From contig NC_087064.1 of NCBI RefSeq assembly GCF_963678635.1, forward strand, positions 82,951,847-83,015,846: 64,000 bases of DNA, in the 5' to 3' direction. Position numbers and translations under genes: made by a program. The notes below the pieces were generated by a model. That model did no database searches. It was given only the letters and a program-made list of their open reading frames with translations, and had not been told where the DNA came from. Source of the stretch: Symsagittifera roscoffensis. Its lineage: Eukaryota; Xenacoelomorpha; Acoela; Convolutidae. This document shows, in pieces, positions 38,301 to 48,785 of the stretch (the first letter of the stretch is position 1; each line of letters begins with the position of its first letter).

Positions 38301-40800
38301 ATGCATCAAATATGTATGAATGCACGTAGTAGTTATATGAGACTTTTAAGACTTTTCCTGAAAAAAGAAAAACAAAAAAAATCAAGACCTATATAAGAGG
38401 AGTCTTTAATACGTTCATTACTCTTAAAAAATTTCTGAACAACTGTCGAAAAGATTTCCAAAATCCACAAAATTTTCCTCCAAACAGAAAAATGTGGCCG
38501 CTTAAGCAGAGAAAATTCCCAAAACCGGGTTTCTCGATTAAACACAACCTGAAAATTTGCACCGTAGTTTTCACCTAAAGCCAAAAAGTTTGCAGAAAAC
38601 TGTCAAAATTTCAAAACTTCGACTTTTTTGAAGGCCATAACTTTTATCCGAAACAAAATTGGCATAGCCAGTTATAAAGGTAGACTTTCAACAACCTATT
38701 GTTTCGATTTAACCTATGACGATATCAGATTTCGCAAGATAGTTAGCGAGAAAAGTCCAAAAAACAGTCAACTAATCATAAATTTGACATTTCAGAGAAT
38801 CATAGCTTGCTTTTGTGCACAAAAATAGGGCATACCTGCTTATACCCACTCAACCTGCTATTTCGAGTTTGACAGGGTAGTTCTCGAGAAAAGTCAAAAA
38901 GATTTAAAAAAAAAACAATCAAAATAATCAAAAATTTAACTATTGCGAGGGCCGGAACTGTTGTCAGAAAAAAATTGGAAATGGTCGCATAAATAATTGA
39001 GCTTCCCAGAACCCGTTTTTTGAATTCAACCCAAAATTTTAACCAATTATGGCAGTTAGTTTTCGGGAATATTCAGAAAGTTCAAAAAACGGTCTAAAAT
39101 CCAAAAATTTGACTATTCCGAGGGCCATGATCTTATGTGTAAAAAAAATTGGACATAGCCGCTCAAGCAGGGAGCTTTTAGAAATCCATTCTAATCATTG
39201 AAACCAAAAACTTAGATTTGAGAAAGGTATTTTTCGAGAAAACGAAAAAAATTCCAAAAATATGGGTCAAATATTCCCCCAGAGACTTCTTCGAAGGCTG
39301 TAGACAGAGATGTCAAGTACAAAAAGACTCTACGGAAGTATACAGGCACACAGGGGAGTAGGCAGTCTTTCAATTGATACCCCTTTTGAAAAATCAGTAG
39401 AAGTTTCTGAAAAAAAAACTAAAATAATAAAAAAATAAACCGAAATAATTTGGGCGTTAAAAATAAACCGAAATAATGAAGTGGAACAAAATGCGAAGCC
39501 AAGGTAAGTTAAATTACAAATTGTAGGAATAAAGCAAACACTAGGAGCAACATTAAAGAAAAATGCTCGCAGCAAAAAAAAACGATTTCAAGATGTGACA
39601 ACTAAGCAGACAAATAATTGGCCGACAATTTTTATTTGAAACCGATTATTTACCGTTTGAAAAAAAAAAAAACAGGTCCTGGTCAGATTCGAACCCAGGA
39701 CTTTTGCCGTCACAGGCATATCCGTTACCTCCCGGCTAAGTTGACCGTGAATGCATAGAAGTTTGAATTCATTATGAACCAAGATACAAGTGATTCCATT
39801 AACCAAGTTGTTAACCCGAAAAAAATTCATATTCCAGTTTAATAACGCTTGCTAATCCCAAGCGTAGAAAACTCATTCAAAACCCCATCTAAAAGTCTAA
39901 GTCAATGAGACATATGTAAACAGCGCTAGTCATGCAGTCTAATATTCACTCAAATAATTTAGCTTTTTTTGGAATATAGAAATCGGAAAATACCTCTTAC
40001 CCTATCCCTATATTCTATCAACACGTTTAACAGCTATGATTTTCAATAGAAGAACAACTTTCCACAGACAGTTAATCTAACTTTTCATTTGATGTCCCAC
40101 GACTTGAGCCAGAATCCGATGCCATCGAAGCTCCTCCAAACACAGCCGAAGATGAACCGTCGACCATGCGACTCGACAGATCGTTCATCATCGTCTCATT
40201 TTTACCCGCTGCACTCATGGCTCCCGGGACACCTATGAGAGAGATCAATTCAACTACAAAATTTTAGCCATTTTGATTCGATGATGTAACAAATGTTAAT
40301 TTTTTTCCAGTGGATAGTTTGGCCAAGGATACAGAGGTCGTTATATGTATAACCAACACTGCCTACTTTTGGCTATCTATTTATCTTTCTTACATCTGAA
40401 ACTTATTTCGAAGTAGGGAAAAGTAATTGTGTTTGAATTTTCTCGCTTTTCTACAGAGTTGACTAATTCAAAATGTCGAATATACTGAACAGACCAGACC
40501 GTTAAAACGTTTAACTTAAAACGACTGACACATTTTGAATTCTTTTCAATTTTCCTTTTTTTAGCAAGAAGCCCTGAATAAATGTCATTTCGCTTTTTGA
40601 AACTAAGTCACCTTTGCTCATTTGGCCAGCAAGGTAGTTCGAGGTTTGCGCATTCATCCCTGCTCTAGTCTGGAGTTGCTGATTCATTGAGGACTGTAGC
40701 CTGTCTGCGGCTGCCGCTTGCACCTTTTCGTTTTGAGCAGCAGAGGACAAAGCACTTGAAGTGGCTTTAACTGCCGCTGATCGCGCACTCGGAGGAACGC
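28988..40800 (-). CDS. Multi-SH3 domain adaptor protein gene, partial (seven exons)
   Basis: Seven exons join in phase on the minus strand: 40800-40612, 40232-40082, 36176-35745, 35409-35307, 33484-33362, 33158-33064 and 29318-28988. They give 1424 coding bases, ~474 codons. In order the protein has an Ala/Gln-rich helical region, a Ser-rich linker, a Ser/Tyr/Asn-rich low-complexity region with a DPF motif (the type bound by clathrin adaptor AP-2), SH3 domain 1, a proline-rich linker (PPPPIP), SH3 domain 2, and the first third of SH3 domain 3. SH3 domains bind proline-rich ligands. DPF together with several C-terminal SH3 domains suggests an endocytic or cytoskeletal scaffold. SH3D19, CIN85/CD2AP or intersectin-type adaptors are the nearest idea, but orthology is not established. 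The first exon found enters in phase 1, so earlier exons exist. The rest of SH3 domain 3 was not found. Confidence 0.85.
29450..30320. repeat. Composite element copy within the SH3 gene
   Basis: The modules in order are the palindrome aaagctgagcttcgcaccac (29456), cgaaaagatatgagcac, gaaacgaccaacaattaggt (29820), acacaaagtcaaagtaagtg (29917), the gcgcgcagc box (29979), the minus-strand tRNA-like segment (30096-30170), agatgagtcctgtgaacaaa and tatttacgggaaaa (30258-30295). The 168-bp tandem units are absent in this copy. It lies upstream (in gene sense) of exon g, in the intron after exon f. Confidence 0.72.
30096..30170 (-). other. tRNA-like segment
   Basis: On the minus strand it reads ttagcctggacataacgaat (A-box region) and gtccttggtttgaatctggc (B-box region). 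The stems are degraded. This is a SINE-head type relic. Confidence 0.55.
30320..31660. repeat. Composite element copy with ~168-bp units
   Basis: The palindrome gatgagcttcgcaccacttg is near 30338. The actagtggcccagctaaggc box is at 30737. Diverged ~168-bp units follow from 30830 to 31650, marked by ggctgggtagttttcgaaaa, aacggatttttcccgaag-like text, tttggcaggatagttatgg (31442) and catgcaggcacatagaagag (31650). Two open frames near 30245-30740 are simple read-through of the repeat. Confidence 0.68.
32197..32280 (-). other. tRNA-like segment with no neighbouring composite modules
   Basis: The plus-strand text cactcggactcgattcacaa gcctttgccgtctcaagcaa gagcgtaagctctacgacac reads, on the minus strand, as an A-box-like and a B-box-like region with tRNA spacing. 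The anticodon-side stem is poor. It is probably a SINE head relic. Confidence 0.4.
32625..32745. repeat. Composite element 3' module with end hairpin
   Basis: It contains ggagatcatcctgttaacaa, agttgtttacgagaaaaaaa, gtacccgattgcaatac and the hairpin cccttgcttatcgcaaggt. It is a detached right end of the composite family. Similar detached ends lie near 34650-34710, 47055-47125, 47470-47530, 48690-48785, 50650-50700, 53360-53425 and 58912-58950. Confidence 0.68.
33064..33158 (-). CDS. SH3 adaptor exon f: proline-rich linker
   Basis: 95 bases, phase 0 in and phase 2 out, acceptor gatttttcag, strong donor gtaagt. It encodes PAGAKPPPPIPKKPF and a short Ser/Asn-rich tail. The PPPPIPKKP core is a plausible SH3 ligand, either for the protein's own domains or for partners. 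Confidence 0.82.
33362..33484 (-). CDS. SH3 adaptor exon e: rest of SH3 domain 1
   Basis: 123 bases, phase 0 in and out, acceptor gattcttctgctcag, donor gttaaa. It supplies KGDLIVLSG, the double tryptophan EEWWLGRL and the closing MFPANFVKLK motif, completing the SH3 domain begun in exon d. The insert between RL and MFP (HEPPTQSPPR) is longer than usual for the n-Src to distal loop. Confidence 0.88.
33620..34130. repeat. R1-family repeat in an SH3-gene intron
   Basis: It carries the R1 word order: gaacgcaagctaagagaaa, aaaactggatctatagttaa, ttcgctgggatatctgataa, agaagtcggtcg, tgttctatagtggaatgtgc and caacaaaggaaatgaactg. It ends ctataagagtctgagtaatg. It sits upstream of exon e in gene sense. 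Confidence 0.75.
34939..35005 (-). other. tRNA-like segment
   Basis: On the minus strand it reads aggatcgaatctgacacatt (B-box-like) with gcgcagctgcgaggacatga upstream (A-box region). It lies in the intron upstream of exon e, and the stems are incomplete. It is a SINE-type relic. Confidence 0.45.
35307..35409 (-). CDS. SH3 adaptor exon d: start of SH3 domain 1
   Basis: 103 bases, acceptor aaattttag, donor gtatga, phase 2 in and phase 0 out. It ends with the first SH3 strand, YEAIHDFESGASEELNFK, which matches the ALYDF and ELSF landmarks of the fold. The intron falls right after the ELNFK position. The same place is used in SH3 domain 3 of this gene. Confidence 0.88.
35745..36176 (-). CDS. SH3 adaptor exon c: Ser/Tyr/Asn-rich region with DPF motif
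   Basis: 432 bases, acceptor ttttactgtgttcag, donor gtaatg, phase 2 in and phase 2 out. It starts with a short charged segment (VEELKRRLGTLYG), then ~90 residues of Ser/Thr/Tyr/Asn-rich low complexity, then QFADPFAAFNRAEEP. DPF in an acidic disordered setting is a known ligand for the AP-2 appendage. The tyrosine-rich stretch could be phosphorylated; this is inference. Confidence 0.88.
36300..37390. repeat. Composite element copy between exons b and c
   Basis: The 168-bp units lie at 36300-36860 with the same unit order as at 38440-39330 and 57010-57850 (cataacctgttgtgtcgatt-like, cgagaatcatagcttttgc, gagggccataattttaaaa, ctctattcattgaaac). Then come caggcacacaggggatg (36894), aagtttagagcaaacatgcc-like text (37062) and an end module near 37340-37400 (gataatgctagctaatcaca). 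Confidence 0.68.
37733..39880. repeat. Composite element copy interrupted by an R1 repeat
   Basis: The palindrome (gaggcgaagcggagcgttg) is at 37733. An R1 repeat occupies 37920-38410. The ~168-bp units resume at 38440 and run to ~39260. Then come cacacaggggagtaggc (39346), a tgctcgcagcaaaa box (39564), a minus-strand tRNA-like segment (39676-39748), gaaccaagatacaagtgatt (39776) and the end hairpin near 39846. Either R1 inserted into the composite element or two elements lie side by side. Confidence 0.7.
39676..39748 (-). other. tRNA-like segment, best preserved of the set
   Basis: On the minus strand it reads ggtcaacttagccgggaggt (start and A-box region), a tgcctgtgacggca hairpin in the anticodon position, then tcctgggttcgaatctgacc (B box). 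The 5' ggtca can pair with tgacc, but the T-stem is not regular and no CCA-type end is expected in nuclear DNA. It is a tRNA-derived element head and not a confident tRNA gene. Confidence 0.6.
40082..40232 (-). CDS. SH3 adaptor exon b: Ser/Gly/Met-rich linker
   Basis: 151 bases, acceptor gatctctctcatag, donor gttaga, phase 1 in and phase 2 out. If the donor were not used the frame would stop three codons later. Using it gives an in-frame lysine codon split across the splice into exon c. The peptide begins GVPGAMSAAGKNE, echoing the GVPPSARSAA start of exon a. That hints at an old exon-level repeat. Confidence 0.75.
40612..40800 (-). CDS. SH3 adaptor exon a: Ala/Gln-rich region
   Basis: 189 bases, phase 1 in and phase 1 out, acceptor tgtccag, donor gtgact. 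It encodes an alanine- and glutamine-rich, probably helical stretch (for example AAVKATSSALSSAAQNEK). The acceptor has a weak pyrimidine tract. The upstream exon supplying the first codon base was not found. Confidence 0.75.
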
Positions 40801-43800
40801 CTGGACATTTTAGCAGATAATGGACACTAGAAGCACCCAATATTTAAGAACTTACTGCTAATGTCTTTTTTCTAAGATACTAAGGAAAATGATGTGCCAA
40901 GATTTCCAGAAACATTCCAAATTCAAAGTCCAATTAAATTTTTCAATTCAGACTAACAAATGGTGAATGAACTAGCAAATAAAAACTCACATATAGCGCA
41001 GACATATTTGGACTACAGTTATATAGTTCTCTTATTTAAATAATCATAGCCTTAGTAACAATTATTCATTTTTTTAAAATCAAGTAGCCTACTCGCATAA
41101 AATTTGGACCCCATATTGAATGCAGTCGAACTCCCAGATTTTGTATCTTCGTTTCCAAAACCTGTCTTGCTGAAAAAAACTAAACAGTTAAAAGCAAACT
41201 CTAGGCAATTAAAAGATATTTTCAAAACACTTACAAAAGATTCTTCTGAATATTCATGTTGCACACAAATGGAGAGTTCGCTTTTACGCCACAATTGTTC
41301 TAGACTCGAATTTGATCATCTCTTTATTAAAAACAAGTTCTCGATTGAATCACGTGGCCGATCAGTGTCTGTTATTTCTTGGCCATATTCACTGAAATTG
41401 AAGAAAAAACATTGCTGTCGAATTCAACCACAGATCTACTGTCGAATCTGCAGCCCTTCTTTACCTTCTGTGCAATTTCACGCAGACCAAATGGGCAATT
41501 ATGAAACGAAACTAGCCAAATTGTTTAGGAGTTTGTGAAATCACCTAGCGATGAAGAAGGAAGAAAACATCTTGATTACCTATACATGCCATCATTGCTT
41601 TTCAATACATTGAAAAATATGACTAACAATATTGAATTTTTGTTGATATAAGTTGTGTATTAAAACGATAGTCAAGTTCAACTTTCGGACTTCTTCATAT
41701 AATTTCAGTCAGTTTTGGCATCCTTGCCACACTACTAATATAACCATTCATTTATCACTGTCGATATTTAACACCATTTATCAATGAGGGAACGGAACAA
41801 CATACGAGCTGCACAGCTCATCACGGCCAATGGCTTTTGTACCCCTACTTAAGAACTAAATGCAATTTATTAGGTCATTTTTCTGGTCTGGGTAATGTAA
41901 CCTCATCCGCAAGCAACGACCACGCATCATGGTGGGCCTCGAACATCCGACCTTTCGATTGAGAGGCGGAGACGTCACCACTTCACCACCGCTCCCCTGA
42001 AGTCACTTCACACCATACAAAGCCGACAAATAATTCGAAAACGTATTTTTTCGAATACCAAGCAGATCACAAAGCTTCGCATTACATTCACTAATAAAAA
42101 AAACGGTTCGAAAAGTTGAAAAATTTGCACACGATGGGAGTCGAACTATTGTCCAAACTTCTGCAGAACGTAACGCCAGATACAGTCGTGAGCCACAGAA
42201 TCCTGCATATTCCAAAAACAGGCTTTCACTAAAGCGCCGGCTATAAAACAATTCGCATGAAACAACGCAAGCAAACCAAAACCTAAAACAACATCAAGAA
42301 CCCCGAAAACAAAACTTTTACTGTATAACACAATGTATGTTGCACTCGAATATGTATTCAAAGAAGACTGCTCAAATAAGCGATTACTGCATCGTATAAA
42401 TTTGCAGCTTACATATTAAAACAAACGAACGAAATATTTCGCTCTTTAATACCTCCATACTTTTTGAAAATTAGCACAGGTGAAACGTCTTTTTATTTAC
42501 ATGTTGCAGCATTGATCTTTCAGATGGTATCAGAAATTCCATCATTTTTGTTTAAAAACCGAAACCGTAATGAAGCACACTTATTTGTTTTTCGAGCATA
42601 TTTCATCCGTTATTTTTATTCGAAATTCTTACAAAAAACGGCAGAGTTAAATGGTTCCCCCCTTTTTAACTCTTAACAACTTAACACCCTACAATTTCAC
42701 ACTTAAATTGTAGGACACCGAGTTAAATATATTCCGGATCTTTTTTTATGCCAGTTCAATTTTTTTCACTAGTTTCAAAAAATCTGAATTAGAATTGGAA
42801 GCAGCCTTTTGCACCCTTGTACAAAAGTCTAAATTGATGCGATTAGCTACAAGAAACAGAACTGATGACTGGTCATTCCTATTGGCCGAAATCATAGTTT
42901 TTGCCTCAGCATTGTAAAATTGAGTGATATGCCGGGCAGTTCCAGAGAAAACCCATGTTTTTATGAGTGTTATCAGCAAAACTCTGCAAAAATTAAACAG
43001 CGACACAATACAAGGATAGCCGGTTACTGTGCAAGTACTGTGCAAGAATGTTCCGACCATAATCTTAGAAAAATACAACAAAACTTTTCTCAAATTACTG
43101 TCGTTTTTCAGCGTGGTGTGATAAAAAGATCTGAACAAAAAAAATGACAAGAAAAACTATAAAATAAATAAAACCATTTTTGCCATCTTTTGAATTTTTG
43201 ATTACAAGTTATTGTTAGCCTGTTCGCTCGCTTTATTCGCTCGAATTAGGACGAAAAACTGAAAATTTCAAACCGTTATTTCGCAACATTGGGAAAGGGC
43301 ATTCTTCGATGATTATTTGAGTTAGCTGGTTTTGCGTGGAAAACAAAAAGAAAAAAATAAAACACACCCGAATACAAAGTTCCTCCCAATTTTTCAAATG
43401 GTCGGAACAATAAGCCTTGATAGGTTGAGTGCAAATGAAACTGAAACTACACAATTTTATCTATAATTTTATAAGAAAGCTACGCGATGATACGCTCTAT
43501 GATAGTCAAACTATACGCTTTTAAGTTGAACAGGTTTTCATTATAAATCAATACACTGCTAGCTACGTTTTCAGACAGAGGCAATGGCGCATTGGTTAAA
43601 TAAAAATAAAACAGTACAATAACAAAATTTTAAGCTCAATGAAATCGAAATAAGCCAGGATGATGTAAAAATACGACTAGAAAAACCAACTTAGAAAAAT
43701 GTCAAAAACTCAAGGAAGCCGAAGAAACTCATGGTGACTTTTTTCAGCAATTTTCACCTTTCGATATTCGGCGAAAAAATATATCACGTTAGCCCTCTTT

Positions 43801-45000
43801 GAACTTCAAGCATCTCTCAGAATTGACGCTTTTCACATAAAACTAAACCCATTACATATGACTGGTTCTTAAGTCTTAAGGTAACCTATATTTCACAGTC
43901 AATTCTGTTGTGCACACTAGTTATTGGAAAGCGTAACTTGACTTCCATAAAGCAAACGAACTTGATTTGAACTTCAAATCAATTTGAATTGAAAAAAATC
44001 AGAAGTCCAACCCCGAAAAGAAAAATCAGATTTAAGCCTGAAAAACTTTTTCCTGAAAAAAATTACAGGACCTAAACCTATGCTGCCATGAATCTCTCAT
44101 TTGCGTCCGTTCGTCGAATTGTTGGAATCTTTAATAACCGTTGTTGGAAGTCGAATTGTTGGAAGATATTAGCTGAAACGAACTTCCCCTAATTACTATC
44201 TAAATGATGGTAGTTTTATGTAATTTGCCTAAAAACAACATTACAGACTTATTTTAAGCGTCTTTTCACATTCATCCTTTTTCTAAATGACTTTTTCAAT
44301 AAAAATGAATTCACGTCAATGACATCCTTTAAGATGCTTGGTTATGAATAATTAAACAACTCTACAAACAAGCACACCTTTCTGTGTTTGTTTGTTTTTG
44401 TTGATCGAAGCTGCATATCATGTTTATTAATACAACTTTAATCAAGTTCAGCTGAAATTCAAATGCCAACACATGAATTAATTGAATAATACTACAAACA
44501 CGTAGTTTTTTATTAGGCGTACGTCATCAAACTTCTGTAAACGGAAAGGTTCAAACTTCGAGTAGCGGGTGAACTTTCCTTCTCAGAATTGCTTTGTGTA
44601 CCATTTATGGTATAATTAACTATGCTATTATAATCTATTGCTGTGTTTTTTGCCTCTTCTGTAGCCTAGTTTTGCGAAATTTATAAAAAAATTTCTGATG
44701 TCGGCTTGTGCTGTTTTCAAAAAGGAATTCTACTATGTATTGAACTAAGAGTAAGATATAAACACAAATCCGAAGCTGAGCAATGCAACAAAAATAAGAT
44801 TCAAACAGCATGACGCTCAAACACTAGCAAAAAAACTTCGCTAGTTCAAAACTTCAAGAAAAGAACCGTTGAAAAAAGAACTAGAAAACCGGGAAAAAAA
44901 TCTTAAATTTTGTTAAAATTAATTTTAAGTTTTTTAAAGAAGCCCAAGTTGCTTGATTTTGAGCCTTCCAAATTTTTTGCCAGATTCCAACCAATCTCAC
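40801..45000. other. No supported gene; upstream side of the SH3 gene
   Basis: The missing 5' exons of the SH3 gene could lie here, but none was recognised. A 145-codon open stretch without ATG (41104-41538, plus) has no recognisable motif. A short hairpin, cctacaattt with its complement, lies at 42689-42715. Otherwise it is AT-rich intergenic or intronic sequence with R1-like fragments near 43740-44090. Confidence 0.5.
41929..41998 (-). other. tRNA-like segment of a different type
   Basis: On the minus strand it starts ggagcggtggtgaagtggtg (a good A box), continues tctccgcctctcaatcgaaa and has ggtcggatgttcgaggccc (a fair B box). It differs from the composite-family tRNA-like segments. The anticodon stem has a mismatch and a six-base loop, so it is probably a tRNA pseudogene or a head of another SINE. 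Confidence 0.5.
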
Positions 45001-45002
45001 GG

Positions 45003-45041
45003 GCTCAGAGACTTATTTCATGCGGAAATAAGTCTCTGAGC
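45003..45041. repeat. Perfect short hairpin
   Basis: gctcagagacttatttc pairs fully with gaaataagtctctgagc across an atgcg loop. The words aaaaagacttgaaact that follow are repeated twice. Its function is unknown. Confidence 0.8.
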
Positions 45042-45109
45042 TTTAAAAAGACTTGAAACTTAAAAAGACTTGAAACTAGAAAAATCAAACTTAAAATACA
45101 CACGCATCA

Positions 45110-47125
45110 AATAGAGCAATGTGATGTCACTGAGGCGATACAAAATAAGACGAAATCTGGTAAGCAAAAAAATAATTTAAAAAAATGTTTTAAAGAGTAA
45201 CTAGAGGGTGAGAATTTCAAAAATTGAGAAACTTTTCTAAATTAAGTTTTCTAGAAATTTTTGAAATACCTCGAAAATTGCCTATCTCGTAAAAAAGGAT
45301 TTGGTTACTCATATATGGAGGCCAGAATCGCAAAACCTGGGAAAAATCTGACAATATCCTACTATTGGAATGCTAATTTCAAACTTGATGAAATAAACAC
45401 TGAATTAAAACTGGAAAATAAAAAAAAAACCGTAACCATTGCAATATACGATATAGCGTGAACGTGAAAAAATTCTTTTGTTAAACATGCAAAAATAATA
45501 CCTTGAAAAAGCTTAAGCATGGCGAGATAGTGAAGCCCGCAATTAAATATATAAGAGATGAAAGTTAAAAATTAGGCGACGGGTAGACAGACATAATCAA
45601 ATTAATTTAAAAAAACAGGTATACAGACAGACTTACTTTGGCCTCGAAAAAAAAAATACTGAAAAGTTAACGACCATGCGGAAAACTAATTGAAAAATTT
45701 TCTGAAGCATTGCAATATATGATATAGCTTAAAAATGAAAAAATTCTTTCGTTAAACATGCGAAATTATTATGCTTAAACATGGGAGATAGCTGTCACTC
45801 GCATTTAAATATAGTACAGATAAGAAGTTATTGAGTCCCCCTCCCCCTCAAACCACATACACGCACACACAAACTTCTTTTGCCAATCGAAAGGCGCAAT
45901 ATGTGACCATTAAACCGATATAATATCACAAACTTATCAAGCCGGCAAAAAAACAGAAAAAAGCCGAAAAAAATTGTTGTCATAAAAAACTTAAACTATC
46001 AATTCTATGTAAACTTTTAGCATTTTAAGCGATCCAGAGGCGAGCATAAAAATTATGTTTCCCTTGAAACTACTTAAAATTAGGCCACTAAATCGATATA
46101 AAATAGGCCGAAGCCTATTGAACCGAAAAAAGGATACAACACAAGGAAATCGAAAAAAAACGAATATGTCGAATAAACTACAACTATCATAATGAATGTC
46201 TTATTTTGAAACAAAAACATGCCAAGACAATAGGATGTGAAAGTAGCATCGAAACATAATTTACCAAGCGGTAACAAATACCTTGGCAGAAACCATTTGA
46301 GCCAAAAAAAATCAACAAGATTTACCACTTATGGAAATTCCCCCTCGCCTTCAAAACAATCAAAACATTATTTGCTCGTTAAATGAGAGACAACTAAGCC
46401 GATATAATTTAGCCCGAAACCTATTCAGCCCAAAAAAAGGAAAATAAAATAAAATAAAACACTCACACACACCTTTTTTTCGCTCATCGAAGGACGCGAT
46501 ATGAGGCCGATAAGCCGATATTATATAGGTCGAAACCTATCAATCCGGAAAAAAGGGAAAAAGGCTATTAAAAATTGTTGTCATGGGAAAATTTGAACTA
46601 TATTCCGATTAAGATGTTTAGCAATCCAGAGCTAAGCATAAAAAATACGTTTCCTTTGAAACGACTCGAAATTAGGTCACTAAGTCGATAAAGTATAGGC
46701 CGAAATCATTTGTGCAAAAAAAAAGAAATATATACGAAGTCAACTTTAAAAAAATTACAAACAAGCAGCAGAGAAAAATCAGAACACTAAAAGCATCTAT
46801 AATGTTAAAAACTGAAATGAGCGATTTAGTTGGACGGTAAAAACAAAGCAGAAACTAAGCCGACAAAAGGTAAAACCGAATGCGACCAAGTCGAAAAATC
46901 AAAAAAAAATCAAAGAAAAATCATTAAAAAAATTCGAACTGCGAATTTATTGGAAAAACAATAGTAAGGATGCACAGTGAGAGTAATAGACCAATGAACG
47001 CAAATATACGCACATACTGCATGCATGTCGTGCCTTGCATGCAGGCTGAAATCTAAGGACAAAGTTGCTTACGGGGAAAAGTCTAGTTCCTGATTGCAAT
47101 ACCCTTAGATCGCAAGGGTAAAGAT
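45110..47125. repeat. Composite element block with repeated aagccgatataat units
   Basis: Two units of ~560 bases (from ~45826 and ~46330) share the order accatacacgcacacac, cgcaatatgaggcc, aagccgatataatatagg, cgaaacctatcaagcc, aaaaattgttgtcat, gcgatccagaggcgagcat and gaaactacttaaaattaggc. They match 27170-27530. A detached right-end module with hairpin acccttagatcgcaagggt closes the block at ~47098. No gene is seen. Confidence 0.68.
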
Positions 47126-47379
47126 GCAAGATGAACGAACTATAAGAGTTCAAAATTTCAATTTTTTTAATCTAATTTTTTTTCTGGTTGAATGGTATTT
47201 AGATTAACAAATAGTAGTCAATGTACCTAGAAGATAGTACTTAATGGAAAGTTCTCAGCGGCTTTTCAACAGGTTCTATTACCTTCTGCGTTTGCTCAAG
47301 CTGGTGCTCATTCAATGATAAGTATTCTATATTGTTGGATTTTTGCACAACTTGAAACAAATTTATTATTATATAAATT

Positions 47380-48785
47380 TAAATGCTAAAATGCTCAAAA
47401 CCCTTTTGTTGGAGTATTTCCAGTAAAAACGACCAGGAGACGATAGAAAATCAGGAGCCACGAGATGATTCCTGCGATCAAAGTTATTTACGGGAAAAAC
47501 TCTAGTGCCTGATTGCATCCCCCTTCCCTCTAATAATTTTTAAAAACTACAAGTCGGACAATAATCAGTGAGTAGTTTTTTCCTACGTTTGAAGAAATAT
47601 CAATATTTGATAACGCAAAAAAAAAAACGTCAGAAAACAGCCAACCAAAAATCTCAATATGACTAACTTTAAAATATATAATCTGTCAACAACTTTATTT
47701 AAAATCGCAGGGCTCCTTTTAAAAAACTATTCGCCCATGAACTCTTTGTAACTGATTTTGCACCTAAACATCGGGAAGAGAAATTGAAATGAAAACAAAA
47801 ACGAATACAAAAGACATAGCCGACAGAGTTGTGAAACTGTCAATGAACCAGAAAACCCAAAGAAAATGATCGATTATTTTAAAAACATTTTCAGATTATT
47901 TTAAAAACATTTTCAAAGAAAAACATGGCGTTACAGCTATAAATGTAATTCTAAGATAAAAAAAAGTGACCCAATTTGAGAAAACTATATCGTCAATAGA
48001 AAAATTTCTCATTCCGCTGGGAACTATGAACAAACTGTTTTGACAAAAAAAGCTATTCACGTTTTTTTGCGCCATTTGAACTATCGTAATTGGAGATAAA
48101 CGCGGATAATCAAACTCCAGCAAACACAAATTTTAGATTTTTTTATCCAATTTGAGACAATTGGATCAATAGGTCATGCTTTATTCCGCGAGAAAATTTG
48201 AAATCAAAAGCCACTTTCTAAATTCGAAGTCGATCACGTTTTTTCCTGACCTTTACACTTTTGTTGCTGAATAGATGAGTTTAACTTCCTTTTAAAACAA
48301 AAGAAAAGAATTGAACTTCAAAAAAGTCAAAAGCCTAACCGCAAAAAATTAAATTAATCGTGGAAAATAAGACTTTCCTGAAAAAAAAAAAACATTTAAA
48401 AAAATACCCCAAACCTACTTAAAAGTTTTCCCTGCGGTAATCCAGTCTTAAAAAAACACGATCTATCTATCTATATCTTTCTATTTTAATTTGGGGTTAC
48501 CAATGTATTTGTGACTGCTATTCGAATTATTTTTTGTGTAGTCTTACTTAATTGTTTTTGTTGATCAAAGCTGAGTTGGAATAGGACGGACATTTTAAAT
48601 GTTACAATGCTCAAAATATTTTGGTTGGAGTATTTCCAACAAAAATGACCAGGAGACGAGTGAAACCAGGAGCCACGAGATGAGTCCTGAGATCAAAGAT
48701 ATTAACGGTATAAAAATTCTAGTACCTGATTGACGGTGTAAAGATTCTAGTATCTGATTTCATCACCCTTGCTGATCACAAGTAT
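47380..48785. repeat. Duplicated repeat block: end modules flanking R1 copies
   Basis: The text atgctcaaaacccttttgtt, ggagtatttcc, gaccaggagacga, caggagccacgagatga at 47391-47470 recurs at 48607-48690. R1 copies lie between them (47806-48120 and 48140-48420). A short ctatctatctatatct run at 48463-48480 sits at the R1 end. That is the position where the large microsatellite sits in the next copy. Confidence 0.72.

Noticed and set aside
39676-39748. Functional tRNA gene
   Set aside because: The A and B boxes are recognisable, but the T-stem and acceptor stem do not pair regularly, and sister copies are part of a repeat family.
41104-41538. 145-codon plus-strand open stretch
   Set aside because: No ATG at the start, no motif, and no splice context matching a gene.
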